Assembly: GCA_037892935.1 (NCBI GenBank)
Contig: JAYXKI010000014.1
Location: 1,220,001 to 1,284,000 of the forward strand
Direction: 5' to 3'
DNA length: 64,000 nucleotides
Source: Phlebopus portentosus
Lineage: Eukaryota; Basidiomycota; Agaricomycetes; Boletales; Boletinellaceae
The position numbers were made by a program, and so were the translations under genes. Below the pieces are notes generated by a model, which had not been told where the DNA came from, searched no databases, and saw only the letters and a program-made list of their open reading frames with translations. Shown here one piece after another: positions 49,427 to 64,000 of the stretch (the stretch's first letter is position 1; every line of letters begins with the position of its first letter).

Positions 49427-51419
49427 CGCTCCGTTTAATATACCCTTTATCTTAGTCCGATGTGGGTGTTGGGTGTTGGGAATTCTGCCGTCGATTGATC
49501 GATTAGCCACTTCATCATGTCTACGGATGTGAAGTTCCATTACTTTCTTTCCACCCCATGCTTTCTTTGGAAAGTCGAGAGCTATGACAGATTAAAGGAA
49601 TGGTCTTCGCAACGTCGCAATTTCGTAGTTCCAGAATTCCATTCCCCCTAAAGTCACATTTACCCATCCGACCTTGAACGATTCATCCGACGGCGTTACT
49701 ACCGTCTGTGCACACTTAACGTTGTAGCTTCTTAGTTTTGACTCAAGGTACCCGCTACACTTCGATTCCAGAATTCCGAACCTCTTCCTGGCCTTGCCCT
49801 TGCCCTGACCGCACCACGAAGGCAAAGCTCTCACAAAGACCTTCCTCGTTCGAAGGCTCCTTGTTTCTGCCGGTGTATCGCTTGCTACACGCCCACCCTC
49901 AACTTTCCTTTCTACCTTCTCCCTTCCACCTTCCTCCGTAACGGTGCTTCTCTAACCCAATTTAATCGGAGACTTTGTTTCCACTCTTTCGGGATGGTCA
50001 CACGAGATGTCATTACCATTGTCATCGCCACATGCGGGACGTTGCGGACGAGCATCAAGGTTCATAGTACTATAAGCCAACTTATGACCTCGTCCTCTCA
50101 GCCCGGTCCATGTCGGAAGCGACTGGAACTGCTGAGGCAAAAGAAATCGTCTTGATTTGTATGCTGCTCGTCATGGCGTAAGTGGCGTTACTTTTCCCGG
50201 TCCCTACAGGCAATCTGCTGCCCGTCCGTCCGACCGCGTCTATTTTTCTCACCCCGCGCCGCAACTACAAGCCACCCCCTATTCCCCACTCGGGCGTCCC
50301 TTGCGACAAAGTGCTCTTCAGATCAGTCACGAGTGATACTGTGGAGGCCCGCGGGGAGCCGCAGAGCCGTTTACTACTCATTAATCTCCTTGTCCGTCGT
50401 CACTTCCTCCGTTTCGTTTTTCATAAATAACGGGTCTCGTCTATGGTTCTCCCTGTTGTTTTGCCGCGTTCGTACGTCTCCTCTCCGCATCGATACTTCC
50501 GTCATCCATCTATTACCTTCCTCTCTGGTCTGCTTTAACTCCTTCTTGTCTTGCTCTTTTGTTTGACCTTACGGCATGGCTGCGATATTGGTTTTTATAA
50601 CAAGGAAGTGTAATTACTACTCACAACGCATTCAACCTTATAGCCCCTGTAAGAGTAAGAGGAAAAAATTAGAATGATTTATAAACATGGAAACCGATTT
50701 CACTGTAAGTGTATTTGAACTTTCATTTCGGTGATACATCCAGAGGTAAGTAAGTTGAGTTACACCGGAACACAGCATCGCGACACAGAGTATGGCACAT
50801 GGAAGCCGCTTTTGCAAAGCAGCTCAAAGTTCGTGTATTGTACGTAATTCGTAGAACATAACTAATCTAAGAAAACCACTCTAAGGATATGAGAAGAAAG
50901 TATACTAGCAACGACCGCGCATAAACATATATGTAAACAGACATGTACAAAGAGCACACGGCGGAGCGACACATACATAACTGCGAAGAGAAATAATTTA
51001 GACTCTATAGGTGAGAAGATGGTGGCAACAATGCCGTTGCTGCGTAGCATGAGATTGAACTAAGTATGTACGAAATAAGACGAGGCTGAGCAGTGGGGAT
51101 TCAGGGGGAAAATAGATAATGGAGTGGGCTTTGTGTTGAAAGTACAAAGTATGATGGTACTGCGAATAAACGAAGGAAAGACAGGATAGGGGTCGAGTAA
51201 TAAGTACGTCAATATGTCCAGGTTCAATACATGAGAAAATCAGAGTAAAGGAGGTAAAGGAAAACGGGACAGAGTAAACCATTATTAAAGAAAAGTACTA
51301 TGCACCAAAGAACAATGACTCAGAAGCGCAGAGTCTGAGAGAATTCAGAAGAGAATATGCGGAAGGAAAAACGCGAAGTCCAGCAACACAACAATATCTG
51401 CGATAGATTCGGAAGCGAG
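49427..51419. other. 2 kb convergent intergenic region, copy B
   Basis: Counterpart of 15899-17897. The micro-frame is at 50110-50181 (KEIVLICMLLVMA, one codon longer than in A), again abutting GTAAGT. An 8-bp stretch present in A near 17431 (tactagta) is missing near 50961. Nothing else is supported. Confidence 0.42.
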
Positions 51420-54140
<2,721 letters not shown>

Positions 54141-57100
54141 AGCAAGAGAGAAGCAGCGGAGAAGCTAGTGACAAGATGATGGGCTGAGGGGGCGGGTTGC
54201 ACAGGAGGAATATGATGGAAATGTGGTGAGTGGGATATAAGTAAGAGAAATGAGCCGACCCGGATGCCGGGAGGGCGGGGATAAGTCTAGAGTCGTGACG
54301 ATCTATGATGGAAACGAAACAGGAATAAGTAGTACGAGAACGAGAAGAAGGTTGAGATTAAATGAGAAGCGGGTGCGGGTAGGATCGAGGGCTCGGAAGG
54401 AAAAACTGAGATCAAGAAGTCTATGCGTGCGTAAATTCGTTCTGTTCTATGGATGCAGTCTATGGGGTTTGTTCGTCAAAATGCCATTCCAAAGAAGGGG
54501 TGCCTCATCGATATGCTTCGCTGAATGCTCAGAATCGTGTGTGTGTGCCGGAAAGTCGCACTGGCTGTGATAGAAGGAAGAGAAAGACGACGGAGGGGCG
54601 ACGGGCGACTGGGCGACTGACACGGCGTAACTCCGGAGTCACGGTTGCTTGCGCTATATTTTTTTTATCATTTTTGCTCTCTCTTTTTCTCGCATGATTA
54701 TAATCCCGCCCACATATCGATCTCTTGCCTTTCATCCCGCGTCCGCGTGCGTCGGACCGTGGACCGCTGGACCGACTCAGACATACCACTCGGGACAAGT
54801 CGGAGCGGATATTTTCTATCGCACATGTTTTTCTCTTTTTCCAGGGCCGAGGGTCTCCGTCCGGATTTAGAAATAAAAGAAAACATGTCCTCCTGATAAA
54901 AAAGTAAAAAGAAGATCTTCGTCCTCCTCCCGGCAGTGACACAACCACTCCGAGGATTCCTCTGCAACATCATTCTCCCTACCGCCCGATGCTATGCTTT
55001 TCCACCAAACACGGGCATGTCGTCCCCATGATTTACCTCCGACAATACCCCCTTGACCACCACCATCTGATTCCCCTCTGTTCCAAGGCACGTTCGTCTT
55101 CTTCATCTCCGGATATCGATACCTGGCAGTGTGGGGAACAGCGCTTAACACTACCTGTTTCTGATCCATTCACAGCAATCGTGATCGTGGCTGTTGACAT
55201 GTCGTCCTTCTTCGGATACCACCACAATACAATAGAACTTCAAGAAGACTACAGCTTGCGCGACTCTTGCTCATCGGTTTCGCCGACTGATCTGCCTTGC
55301 CCTCTACCCGAAATAGCGGACAACGGGGGTAGCGGTAGCTAGCCCTAAACTCTCCAGCTCCAACAACACAGCATATTCAAATTGCCGCACCCTCAATCTC
55401 ACTCGCGTCTTCTTCAACTCAGCACGATAGTTCTCCCCAACAGCCTTTGCCACAACGCGAACTTTGCTGCTAATTGAGCGACCGGGAAAAAGGTCTCTCC
55501 AGACTCGCGTTTACTCGCGTCCCGCTCAAGTCTCTCCACTTTCTCCACTTATCTCCGCTGGCCTTCTCCGACTGTCCTCTCTGCGTTCTTAGACCCCTTC
55601 TCATAAACCTTGAGTCTAGGCTCTCCTGAGCCCGGCCCGCTACTTCGCCTCGATCCGTTGATTGATGCCTGAGAAGATTGCGCTAGCATTGGTCCTCATA
55701 GTATCCATGCTCTGGGCGCTGAGGAGCACGATCAAGATTCTCCGCACTGATTGGCCACTTCGACTTTGAGGACCACAACCAAGAGCGAACACTGTGGCTA
55801 GGGATGGTCTTATCTTGTCTTCCCTTTTGCCCGATCCTTCCGGTACCAGTCCTTTGAAGGGTCGCCGACGGGACTAATCCTGCCCAGTCCAAACGACTTC
55901 CTTCTCGCTTTCTATCATTCGTATGCTTCGAATTTTCGGTATTTATTCATGCCAAAATCGCCAAAAGTGCGTATTGTTCTATGTCTTCCATCTGTTCTCA
56001 TGTGGCAACACTGTTTCCGTCAACTCCGACTGCGGACATCGACCAGGTACCCTACATTACTGTTCTTCTCTACTCCACTGCTAGGGTAGAGCCATAATCC
56101 CCCGAGTTAGTTGCGCCACTTCCCTGGGGTGCTCTCCACTCACAATCTAGACACTTTCTAGCCTCGGGCAGCGACGTCATCCACTCATATTCTGCTACCA
56201 GCTTCTGGGCCCTTTGAAAACTCTGCCTGTTTCTTTCACAAGCTCGTGAATGTCTATCTTCAGAAGATCGTAGCTCCGAACTACGGCGCAAATATAGATC
56301 ATCCCTGAAAGGGTCAGGTCTGCTACGTATTGTCATCCAAACTATCCTTAGCAAATATCTCCTTCTCTACGAGGTCCGTCCTTCTCGACCCGCACGCTTG
56401 CTTTCTTCATCTCTGCGTGAAGATCGTAAAGCCGCCCCTTCTTGGCTCGAGAGCACTTTGAAGTAGGCGAGAATAGACGCGCGAAGCAATCGACGTCCCC
56501 GTTCGTTCAAAATGTACGAAACGTTTCCACGACGAGCATGCTTTCTTTATCTGACGTTTCTGTCGTTCGTGTCTCTGAGCGTGCTTTGTTCCCCCTCAAT
56601 CCACACCCGTCGTGTTTGGGGTCGCGGCACCATCGTATCATCGCATCATCGGCTCGTGATTTTTCCAGGTAATAAGCGGAGGATTTGCCGTCAATCGCAA
56701 AACATGCGTCGGGCGACCGAAGATCGCATCGGGCTCACGGTATAAAGTAATGTCGTCATCCCCTGTAAAATAAACTGTAACTGAATTAGATCTTTCACAG
56801 ATGGAATTCAACATGATCGGTCGGATTTAGCAACAAGCTTACGAAGATGACGCGGATGATGAGTCCAGGTCCTTCGAATACCCTTTCAAACATGCCGAGT
56901 GCGTCTATATCTGTTTGTACAGCTATTCACGAATTGACGAGACTTTGGTATGGAAAATTACATTCGGGGGTTGCGATCTTTTGAATAGGCCCTTACTAAC
57001 GGGACCAATTTAATCGGTGAGTACCATCGTGCGTGGAAGGTTTGAAACCGAAGAGATACCTGAGCAGAGTTTCGTGTTGTGATGAGCTCTGGGCAGAAGC

Positions 57101-57922
57101 AGGCAGAAGCCCGCCTCGGTGCTCATGCGCTCCCGACTCTCGCATGAATCCCTTCTAGTCCATTGCCTGAACCTTGAGGAATAGGAACATTGTATTCGTG
57201 AGATGCCGTGTTCCTCACTCCCTGTACACACTTCGATCATCGGCATATTGTATTCGTGTATTCGTGCGTTCGTGCAGTTGTGCTGCGCTTTATTTCCCAA
57301 TGTCACCCTTTCATCGGCGGCGGCAATTTGTCGGTCCTCGAGTGTGTTCAAGAATCATTCAGAAGAGCCAACGCATACAGTTCATGTCCCTGTAGATAGT
57401 CAAAGACAACAGTAGGTTCTGTGCTATTCTGCGTGATATAGTTCACGGAAATACCTCGCCCTAGTGGGTTGTCCTGTCCGAACTATTCAGCACTGAGAGT
57501 TCGCGAGATTATCACCTTTGATCTCGCCAGCCGTAATCGACTTCCGTACTTACAGGCGTTTACGTTGAAGCGGAGAGGTGGTATAACATTTGCCCTATCC
57601 GTCAACAAAAGATAGAAGCACTATCGCTGAATTGAGCAGAAGATTGGAAAAAAGGACCGTAGAAACTCCGACTTCACTAGACGCCATGAATTCGCGAAGG
57701 AGAGAACTTCTGAGGGACCTGCGGAGTATGACTCTGCGTGATCGTCCTGCGCCAAGTGCCGAGTAAATGGCGAATGAGATCCATTAATATATAACTTTCG
57801 TGTTCTCCCCCAATCATCACAATATGACTTGCCCTACCTGGTAAAGGTGGTAGATGCATAATATTCGAACCCCATGCGGAGTTATTGAATAAGAAATGAG
57901 AATAAAAAAGCGTAAAAATACT
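54141..57922. other. 3.8 kb gene-free stretch upstream of CRE1
   Basis: No coding exon I can support on either strand. Much of it, especially 54900-56700, is pyrimidine-rich on the plus strand. It could hold a long CRE1 promoter or leader, an unannotated RNA, or a leader of a plus-strand transcript. One small plus-strand frame at 55665-55769 (34 codons, MPEKIALALVLIVSMLWALR then a basic end) would make a single-TM micropeptide. It is unproven. Confidence 0.45.
57914..57918 (-). terminator. Pol III terminator of tRNA-Gly
   Basis: TTTTT on the minus strand lies 4 nt after the tRNA 3' end, with a backup TTTTTT at 57904-57909. Confidence 0.75.
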
Positions 57923-58016
57923 TGCATTAAGGGGGAATCGAACCCCCGGCGGGTCGATCATGTGATATGATGTAAGTTTTTGGCAACGACCCAGGTTACC
58001 ACTACCCCATTAATGC
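57923..58016 (-). tRNA. trnG-GCC: tRNA-Gly (anticodon GCC) with 23-nt intron
   Basis: On the minus strand the acceptor arms are GCATTAA (58016-58010) and TTAATGC plus discriminator A (57930-57923). The D-arm is GGGT-AGTGGTA-ACCT. The anticodon stem is GGTCG/CGACC with loop TTGCCA...T, so the anticodon GCC is at 57984-57982. The T-arm is GGGGG-TTCGATT-CCCCC. An intron of 23 nt (57958-57980) sits after position 37, the usual eukaryotic site. A-box and B-box (GGTTCGATTCC) are present. Confidence 0.95.
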
Positions 58017-58665
58017 CATATATATGGAGATACATACTTCTTTGTCCTCGTTTATAATTCTATACAGGAAAAATATCGGCCCTTCAAACCAAACGCTAGC
58101 GCTATTATTCATTCCTATGAACACCTTCAGATCTTCATCCCTCGCCACAAAAAACTCCTATACGTGCATAATGTATGTCAGAGGTACCTTGTATATCTCT
58201 AAGGGAATGAGCGAGCCGTTGGATCTAGAGAAAACATGCATTGGTCGAATTTGAGTGTGGTTGGTCAACTCAGCTGGACAAAAGCAGTCTTGAACAGTTT
58301 TTTGCCATCCAATGTAGCTTGAAAGATCCATGCTATTAGTACGTCATTGTGGATACTTCTGCACAAATTTTTATGAAGGAGTGTGCATCTAATGAATTAA
58401 TGCAAGATGAACAAGCATGAACGTGACAGATGGATAAGGGATTCGTGAGATCAAAATATGTTACGCGATTAGGCGAGATTAGCCGTTATGTAGTGTCACT
58501 CGGTGTTTACAAGAGTGACATCACCTCTACCATTTTCATACCACGATATTAAGTTTTCCTGCCCCTTTCTCAGCTCAAGAAAAAATTAGCTTATAGCCTT
58601 CAAATATGACTTTCAGTGTATGTGCTTAAATTTTGGAAAATTGGGCCGGACGGGATATGCAAGCA
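58017..58665. other. AT-rich intergenic between tRNA-Gly and inverted-repeat element
   Basis: Nothing recognisable; no gene is supported. Confidence 0.4.
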
Positions 58666-59164
58666 GATTAGTGATAGGTGTTACTGCTGTTTGCATAATT
58701 CCTTAGAATGGCAATCATCACGTGTTTTTTCGCCGCATCCAACCAAATTGATTGAAATGGGGTTTTCTCCGTCAATATTCAATCATATTGTCCAGTTAAA
58801 CAATGTAAAATTAGAGAAGTTAATGATTAATATATAGAGCATAAAAGAATCTGTATATTTTGCTTTGCCACTACGTGCTTGCAAAAATTTACAATCCTTT
58901 GAAATCCAGTAAAAAAACTGAGTAGCCTATTTTAAACTTGTGCTCCTAATTCATATGAGTAAACTATACATAATTTTTTGTAGTCCATGTATCTATCATT
59001 TATTTCTCTAATTTTAACTGGACAAAACAGCTGAATATTGACGGAGGAAACCCCATTTCAATCAATTTTGGTTGGATGCAGCGAAAAAACACGTGATGAT
59101 TGCCATTCTAAGGAATTATGCAAACAGCAGTAATAGAACATTTCCTTTTTAGAAGCCACTAATC
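58666..59164. mobile_element. MITE-like non-coding element with long imperfect terminal inverted repeats
   Basis: Arms 58666-58830 and 59000-59164 are reverse complements over about 150 bp, starting gattagtg and ending cactaatc. The best stretch is ttactgctgtttgcataatt (58681-58700), matched in reverse at about 59115-59134. The arms continue through the cacgtgttttttcg and gaaatggggttt words. The middle (58831-58999) is AT-rich and has no transposase. No target-site duplication was obvious. The right end lies only 74 bp before the WD40 gene start codon, so it may affect that promoter. Arms diverge by small indels near the tips. Confidence 0.85.
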
Positions 59165-59238
59165 ACGTGTACACACGTCAGTCACAATACTTGAATTCTA
59201 TTCAGCTCAGCTCAAGCTGCTCACAGCAATCGTCACCA

Positions 59239-61616
59239 ATGAAGCGTAACAGGACTGGAGGACATCCAGCATCCCGTATCTCACAGTGGTCGGCGACACC
59301 TTTGAACCCAAACGCGCAACTGCATGCAATATTTGATTCTGGGTTTCCTTACTCAAAGTAAGTCTGTCCTGACTCCGGTCGAAGTCGCAGGAGACAAAGT
59401 CTAATGAATTGCTCTATTGATGCAGGAAATTAAGGGCTCACAAGTCGTGCGTGAATGCCATAACTTTCTCGCGTGGAGATGGTCGCTGGCTTGCAAGTGC
59501 TGGTGACGGTATGCAATAATTCATCCTTCTGGAGGAAGGACAAAACTGATTATTCACTTCCGATATCTCCTCTCATGCCTTTGAAACGGTGTAGACCTGC
59601 GGGTACTTCTGTGGGACTTTCATCAAGAGAACGTCGAAGGATCGTCCACTTCTCTGACAGGTCACAGGGTGAGAGCCTTAATATTATTTCTTTGAAATGG
59701 AGCTTATGGTTCTGACTTTTGTCGCTACCAGTCCAATATCTTCTGTCTTGATTTCTCAGCGCAGAATCAGTATCTGTACTCGTAAGTCGGGTTCACACTA
59801 TGCCTAATTGGCCTCTAATCTGAAATGCGGTCAGTGGATCCATAGATGAGAAGATTCTCAAGTATGACGTATCGACCGCTACAAACAGTACGAGTGGAGG
59901 TCCGGTGCAGTCATTCACAACGCATGAAGTGCGTCTTCTCATCGGCTCCTTTTTGAGCGAGGGTTGATGAAGGAAACCAATAAATAGGATAACGTGCGAG
60001 GAATTTCATGCCATCCCGAGAATGATGACTTGTTCCTCAGCGTGGGGTATTGTGGCTTTTTTGTTCATGTCAGAGTCTAATGCTTATTCTGGTGCTTTAG
60101 GGAAGACGGACTAATTGCACTCCATGATTCGCGAATATTCGGAGGTTGTGCAGGGTCTTTTATGAATGAATGCGAAGTGACAGATGTACGTTACCATCCA
60201 CGAGCGGACAAGCTGTTCTTTACTACAGATCAACGCGGTAATGTCTGTCTCCGGGACATTCGGATGGCTTTTGGAGATCGGTCTACCACGAGTGGACTTT
60301 CAGTCAACGGAGATAGCAAGGGAACGGTAATGAAGGTATTGTCTTGTCTTCTATTTCGAGTAGGACATAGCAGTAACTTTCATTTGGCCAGTATGTGACC
60401 GCTATTACCAGACGATCGGTTCCACACCTAGTTCAACCGGAAGCAGCAAGTCTCGCAGTCGATCGCAGTGGTGAATAACCGCAGATCCTGCTGCTATTGA
60501 AGATCATCCAACTAATAGTCCACGCATGTAAGGGACGAAAATTTGCGTCAATTTTCTTGTAAGTTAACGTTACTTACCCTTTGTGTTCCTTATTTTATCG
60601 CCAATCCCCTTTCCCCTGACTTACAGCATCATTTGCCGACGATTTATTCGATCTCGGACCCCATCCCATTGGCTGTGTGTAGTGGGACGCACCTCCCAGA
60701 TGGATCTCCCGTGCCAGAAGGAGAGCGGACGTATAAGAATGCGTGTACAATGAAGGTCGGTATCATTAAAAACTCTGCGCTTCAACTTTACTTCTGAACG
60801 ATGAAAACTTCTAGCACGGATCGTTTGGAAGTCCGAGCGGAGACATTGAGGATATGTATTACACGACTGGCTCAGATGATTTTCGCGCCTACGTCTGGAA
60901 ATTGCCCGACACCGTGACATTGCAAGAGGCGAGGCGTACGTTTAATAGAGATGAATTCAACAGCGAACCCCCCAGGACCATCGGTGAGTGACCTTTTGTT
61001 CGTTTCTGTAGTCAGCATTTCTTGATACTGCCTCTCTTTCGTAAGCATATGCACGAAGTATGGCAGACGATACGCGATACATCCCCGTAGACTTATGCAC
61101 ACCGTTATCCCGTCTGCAAGGCAAGTTTCTTCATATTCACCACGGGATGGCTGCTCAACAGCATTGTTCTGCAACTACAGGCCACGACTCGATCGTCAAC
61201 AGCAGCATTATACACCCTCATCTCCCACAAATCGCAACATGTGGCGTTGAGCGACACATAACAATACACAGCCCGACTCCTACAGCTCCGAATATGACTT
61301 TCACGCGCACGTCGGAGACTGTCCGCACGCTACCTACAGACGACCCGCAAGTGACTCGGAGGTACTTATTAGCACTTCTATCGGGACACAACAATCAGTT
61401 CGATTCGGATGGGAGTGTCGATGTAGCGGAGAGGAATACTATTGATTTCTTCGATGGGTGAGTAAGTTGCTTTTGTGACAAGCAATCTGTACTGATAGAT
61501 GTGCATTTTATTTCTGAAGAATTATTCGGGACCACGACGACATCAATGTATTCACTGCTGGAACAAAGGTCCATGATACAGGAACTGATGATGAGGAAAT
61601 CAGTTCTGACGAATAG
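59239..61616 (+). CDS. WD40-repeat protein, DCAF5 (WDR22)-like
   Basis: Predicted substrate receptor of a CUL4-DDB1 ubiquitin ligase, by similarity to DCAF5. It starts MKRNRTGGHPASRISQWSAT at 59239. Repeats follow in order: AHKSCVNAITFSRGDGRWLA with SAGDDLRVLLWDFHQ, TGHRSNIFCLDFSAQNQYLY with SGSIDEKILKYDV, THEDNVRGISCHPENDDLFL with SVGEDGLIALHDSR, ECEVTDVRYHPRADKLFFTT, RTYKNACTMKHGSFG, YYTTGSDDFRAYVWKLPD and GHDSIVNSSIIHPHLPQIAT with CGVERHITIHSP. The acidic C-terminus ends ISSDE-TAG at 61616. GDDLRVLLWD, HRSNIFCL and GSDDFxxYxW are DCAF5-like. Many short introns are seen. Confidence 0.88.
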
Positions 61617-62183
61617 TACTTCACATACTCATACTCATACTACTTACTGTCTCTGTTCACTTTGTCTAACACGTCTATCTGAAGCTCTTAATTCCGTGTT
61701 TCCAGTGCATTAGCTCGATGAAGCGGTTGAACGGCATGGACCTTCTTCCATGGCAAATGAAGCATCTGACTGTAACCTTGCAAAAATGTTCTTGACCTGC
61801 TTCGTTCTTACGGCGCATCCTCCAACGTAAACCCTTTTTCGTCCCAAACTTGTATAATCCAAACGCAATCATCATTACTACATGATCTGCGTCGATAGTT
61901 GCAAAGCAAAAAATGGGATCAAATTTGGGAGGAAAAGAGAATAAGGTATTGCTCCTCTTCATTGCATCTACGTAGTTTGACTGTCAGGATTTCAAAAATG
62001 TGGGGTTAAAAGGAAATAAATTAATAAAGTAGAGAATAGAGTAAAGCAAGGCAAGACGTCAAAGAGTCCTCACGTGCAAGTAAACTATCAAAAAACATCA
62101 TCAATTGAAAATGCGTGGAAAAAGCGTGACAGATATCAAGAACGAGAACAACAAGAAAAGTGAGCAGGGACTAAGTGGATTAG
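61617..62183. other. Convergent intergenic, WD40 gene and ABC transporter
   Basis: I see no gene; it is AT-rich 3' flanking sequence of both genes. Confidence 0.4.
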
Positions 62184-64000
62184 TTATTTCTTCGAAAGAG
62201 CTTGTAATTGCACGAATTCATAATAGTCGCCTTTCATGCCGATGAGTTGATCGTGAGTTCCGTGTTCACTCACACGTCCGTCTTTGAAGAAGTATCTGAA
62301 AAGACGGGAGCAGAAATGATCAGCACCGGATACGAGTTACTTGTGATGAAGGAAGGTACGTACATGCAGTCGGCGTTCTGAATAGTCGATAATCGATGCG
62401 CGATGGCGATGGTCGTTCGGCCTTTCGCTGCTTTGTCCAATGCTTCTTGCACAACCTTTTCAGAGTTGGAGTCTAACGCAGACGTTGCCTACAGGAAGTG
62501 AGTGAGTGTTCACTTATAACTGAAATATGTGCGGATAGACTTACCTCGTCTAAGAGGAGCAACTTGGGATTTCGGAGTAATGCACGAGCAATAGCAATAC
62601 GTTCTATACGACAAACGAGATATCAGCTCACGCAACGAGAATTTGTATTCTTCACATGACTTACGCTTCTGACCACCAGAGAGTTGAGAGCCTTTGCCAC
62701 CAACGTTCGTGTCAAATCCTCTGTAAGCCAATCGTCAAAATTGTCTATTCAACCAAATCAGAAGTTCTCCACGGACTCAGGTAAAGAAGTGACGAAGTCA
62801 AGGATATTAGCATCGCGACAAGCAGCTTCAATCTCTTCTTGAGTGACTTCGTGATGAGGCTTCGTCGCTCCTAGGAGAATGTTGAACCGAACTGTGCCAG
62901 CGTATAGCGTCTGATGAAGGTGCGGATTATCAGTCTCGATTCCAATTCTCAGTCGTCGAATGCAAGATACGTACGGGTTCCTGAGAGACAAGCGCGATAT
63001 GCTTTCGGTACTCTTGCACATTGAGCTTGGAAATATCTTGGCCGTCGAACTATGCAAACTATCAGTTGAAAGTCACGCGCACATAGCTAACGTTAACTCA
63101 CCGTGATTCTGCCGGCCAGCGGATCATAGAAGCGCTCAATGAGCTGAATACTGATTTTTTTAAAACTCGTTAAAACCATGCTTATCTTATCGATGCGTAG
63201 AATAAGACTTACGTAGTACTCTTTCCGCACCCCGAAGCACCGACGAGCGCAATATACGTTCCAGGCTTAACCTCGAGGTTCAAATCACGAAGCACACGTA
63301 CACCAGGACGAGTCGGGTACCGGAAGTGGACATTCTCGAAACGGACGTGGCCTTGAGGATCCTTCAGCGTCGCACCCTCAGTCGATTGCGCGTCGATCTC
63401 CGGCATGGAATCCATGATTCGAATAAGATCAGATCCTGCACTCCTTGCTGACGAGATGTCCGGGACGAAAGAGAATACATTCCCAGCTTGGACGGCTCCG
63501 AAAGTGACGCTCTATATCATAAATAAACACATCAGAATCCTTGGGTTCTAAAAGGAAGAGGGGACCGTCACGTACGAAGACGCAGACGAAGAACGCCGTC
63601 GTGCCATATTCAAGCTTACTGACTCCCTGCGATCCATACCAGAATACGAGAGCAATAACAAACATCGTCATCGCCTGCGAAGTAGAGAAGATGAGGTTCG
63701 ACCAGAACGCCACGCGGTTCGAGCGCCTCAGAGGCTCTTCCAAGGACGTGCTGTAAATGTTCAAAACGTCCATCTCGCGAGTCAACGATGCAACAGTCCG
63801 TATAGAGGCTGCCGCTTCGCAAGCAATCTGAGCGGATTGTTCGTGTGCTTGCTTGTTCTCTTGATCTTTCAGTACGACGACGCGCTTTAGAAAAGTTAGA
63901 ATAGATCGATATCAGAAAGATTTGTCATGCTAACAAGACGAATATATCCAGCAGAGACCAGAATCGGCATACAAGCAATACCGACGAGGGCAAGCTTCCA
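62184..64000 (-). CDS. ABCB-type multidrug (P-glycoprotein/MDR) transporter, C-terminal part, 5' end outside window
   Basis: Membrane efflux pump of the full-length MDR type. Visible on the minus strand, from 64000 down: transmembrane domain 2 ([40 protein letters not shown]) and the linker [16 protein letters not shown]2 then has [20 protein letters not shown], Walker [12 protein letters not shown], the [21 protein letters not shown]-loop side, [13 protein letters not shown] (ABC signature), and Walker B in an exon near 62540-62580 encoding PKLLLLDE. It ends with [14 protein letters not shown] (switch His), [13 protein letters not shown] and [13 protein letters not shown] at 62184. Exon phases are consistent. 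The N-terminal half (TMD1-NBD1) is presumably beyond 64000. Confidence 0.92.

Noticed and set aside
59167..59238. N-terminal extension of the WD40 gene from a GTG at 59167
   Set aside because: It starts with GTG, lies directly next to the inverted-repeat element, and the first ATG is 59239.

Overview
The window is genomic DNA of a filamentous basidiomycete, probably an Agaricomycete. Genes are dense and broken by many short introns (about 40-70 bp, GT..AG). The proteins are typically fungal: a Cre1/CreA carbon-catabolite repressor, Vps45, Erv46, Snf5, an S33 hydrolase with a TAP-type C-terminus, and an ABCB multidrug transporter. One tRNA gene carries an intron at the eukaryotic position. I saw nothing prokaryotic, viral or CRISPR-like.

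The dominant feature is a large direct duplication. Bases 1-19974 (copy A) and 34105-53496 (copy B) are nearly the same sequence in the same order and orientation. Copy A ends abruptly at 19974|19975. The left side of that joint is the interior of the CRE1 coding region. The right side is the interior of the first VPS45 coding exon. This is what a tandem duplication of a roughly 33.5 kb unit (19975-53496) would leave. It predicts another copy of about 14 kb (VPS45 to the polymerase) just left of base 1, including the missing VPS45 start. A false join of two haplotypes of a dikaryon would look similar. Within the window VPS45 lacks its start, CRE1 of copy A lacks both zinc fingers, and CRE1 of copy B is whole.

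Each copy holds, in order: the 5' part of a family X DNA polymerase (minus strand); four tandem aldo/keto reductase (AKR) genes (minus), with decayed pieces of the polymerase gene between them; SNF5 (minus); a divergent alpha/gamma-adaptin-binding (p34-type) gene (plus); a polytopic membrane protein (plus); and CRE1 (minus). AKR1 is a pseudogene in both copies with the same lesions. AKR3 is intact in A and destroyed by a 453-bp deletion in B. The adaptin-binding gene is intact in B and frameshifted in A.

The single-copy middle (19975-33058) carries VPS45, ERV46, an S33 alpha/beta-hydrolase, a PNPOx-ferredoxin-reductase fusion, a small hypothetical gene and a queuosine-salvage glycosylase, all on the plus strand. 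They meet the convergent family X polymerase, which is complete here (33059-34658). The right end (54141-64000) has a 3.8 kb gene-free pyrimidine-rich stretch upstream of CRE1, an intron-containing tRNA-Gly(GCC), a 0.5 kb inverted-repeat (MITE-like) element, a DCAF5-like WD40 gene and the 3' half of an ABCB transporter. The genes are mostly unrelated housekeeping functions. Only the AKR array looks like an accessory expansion.
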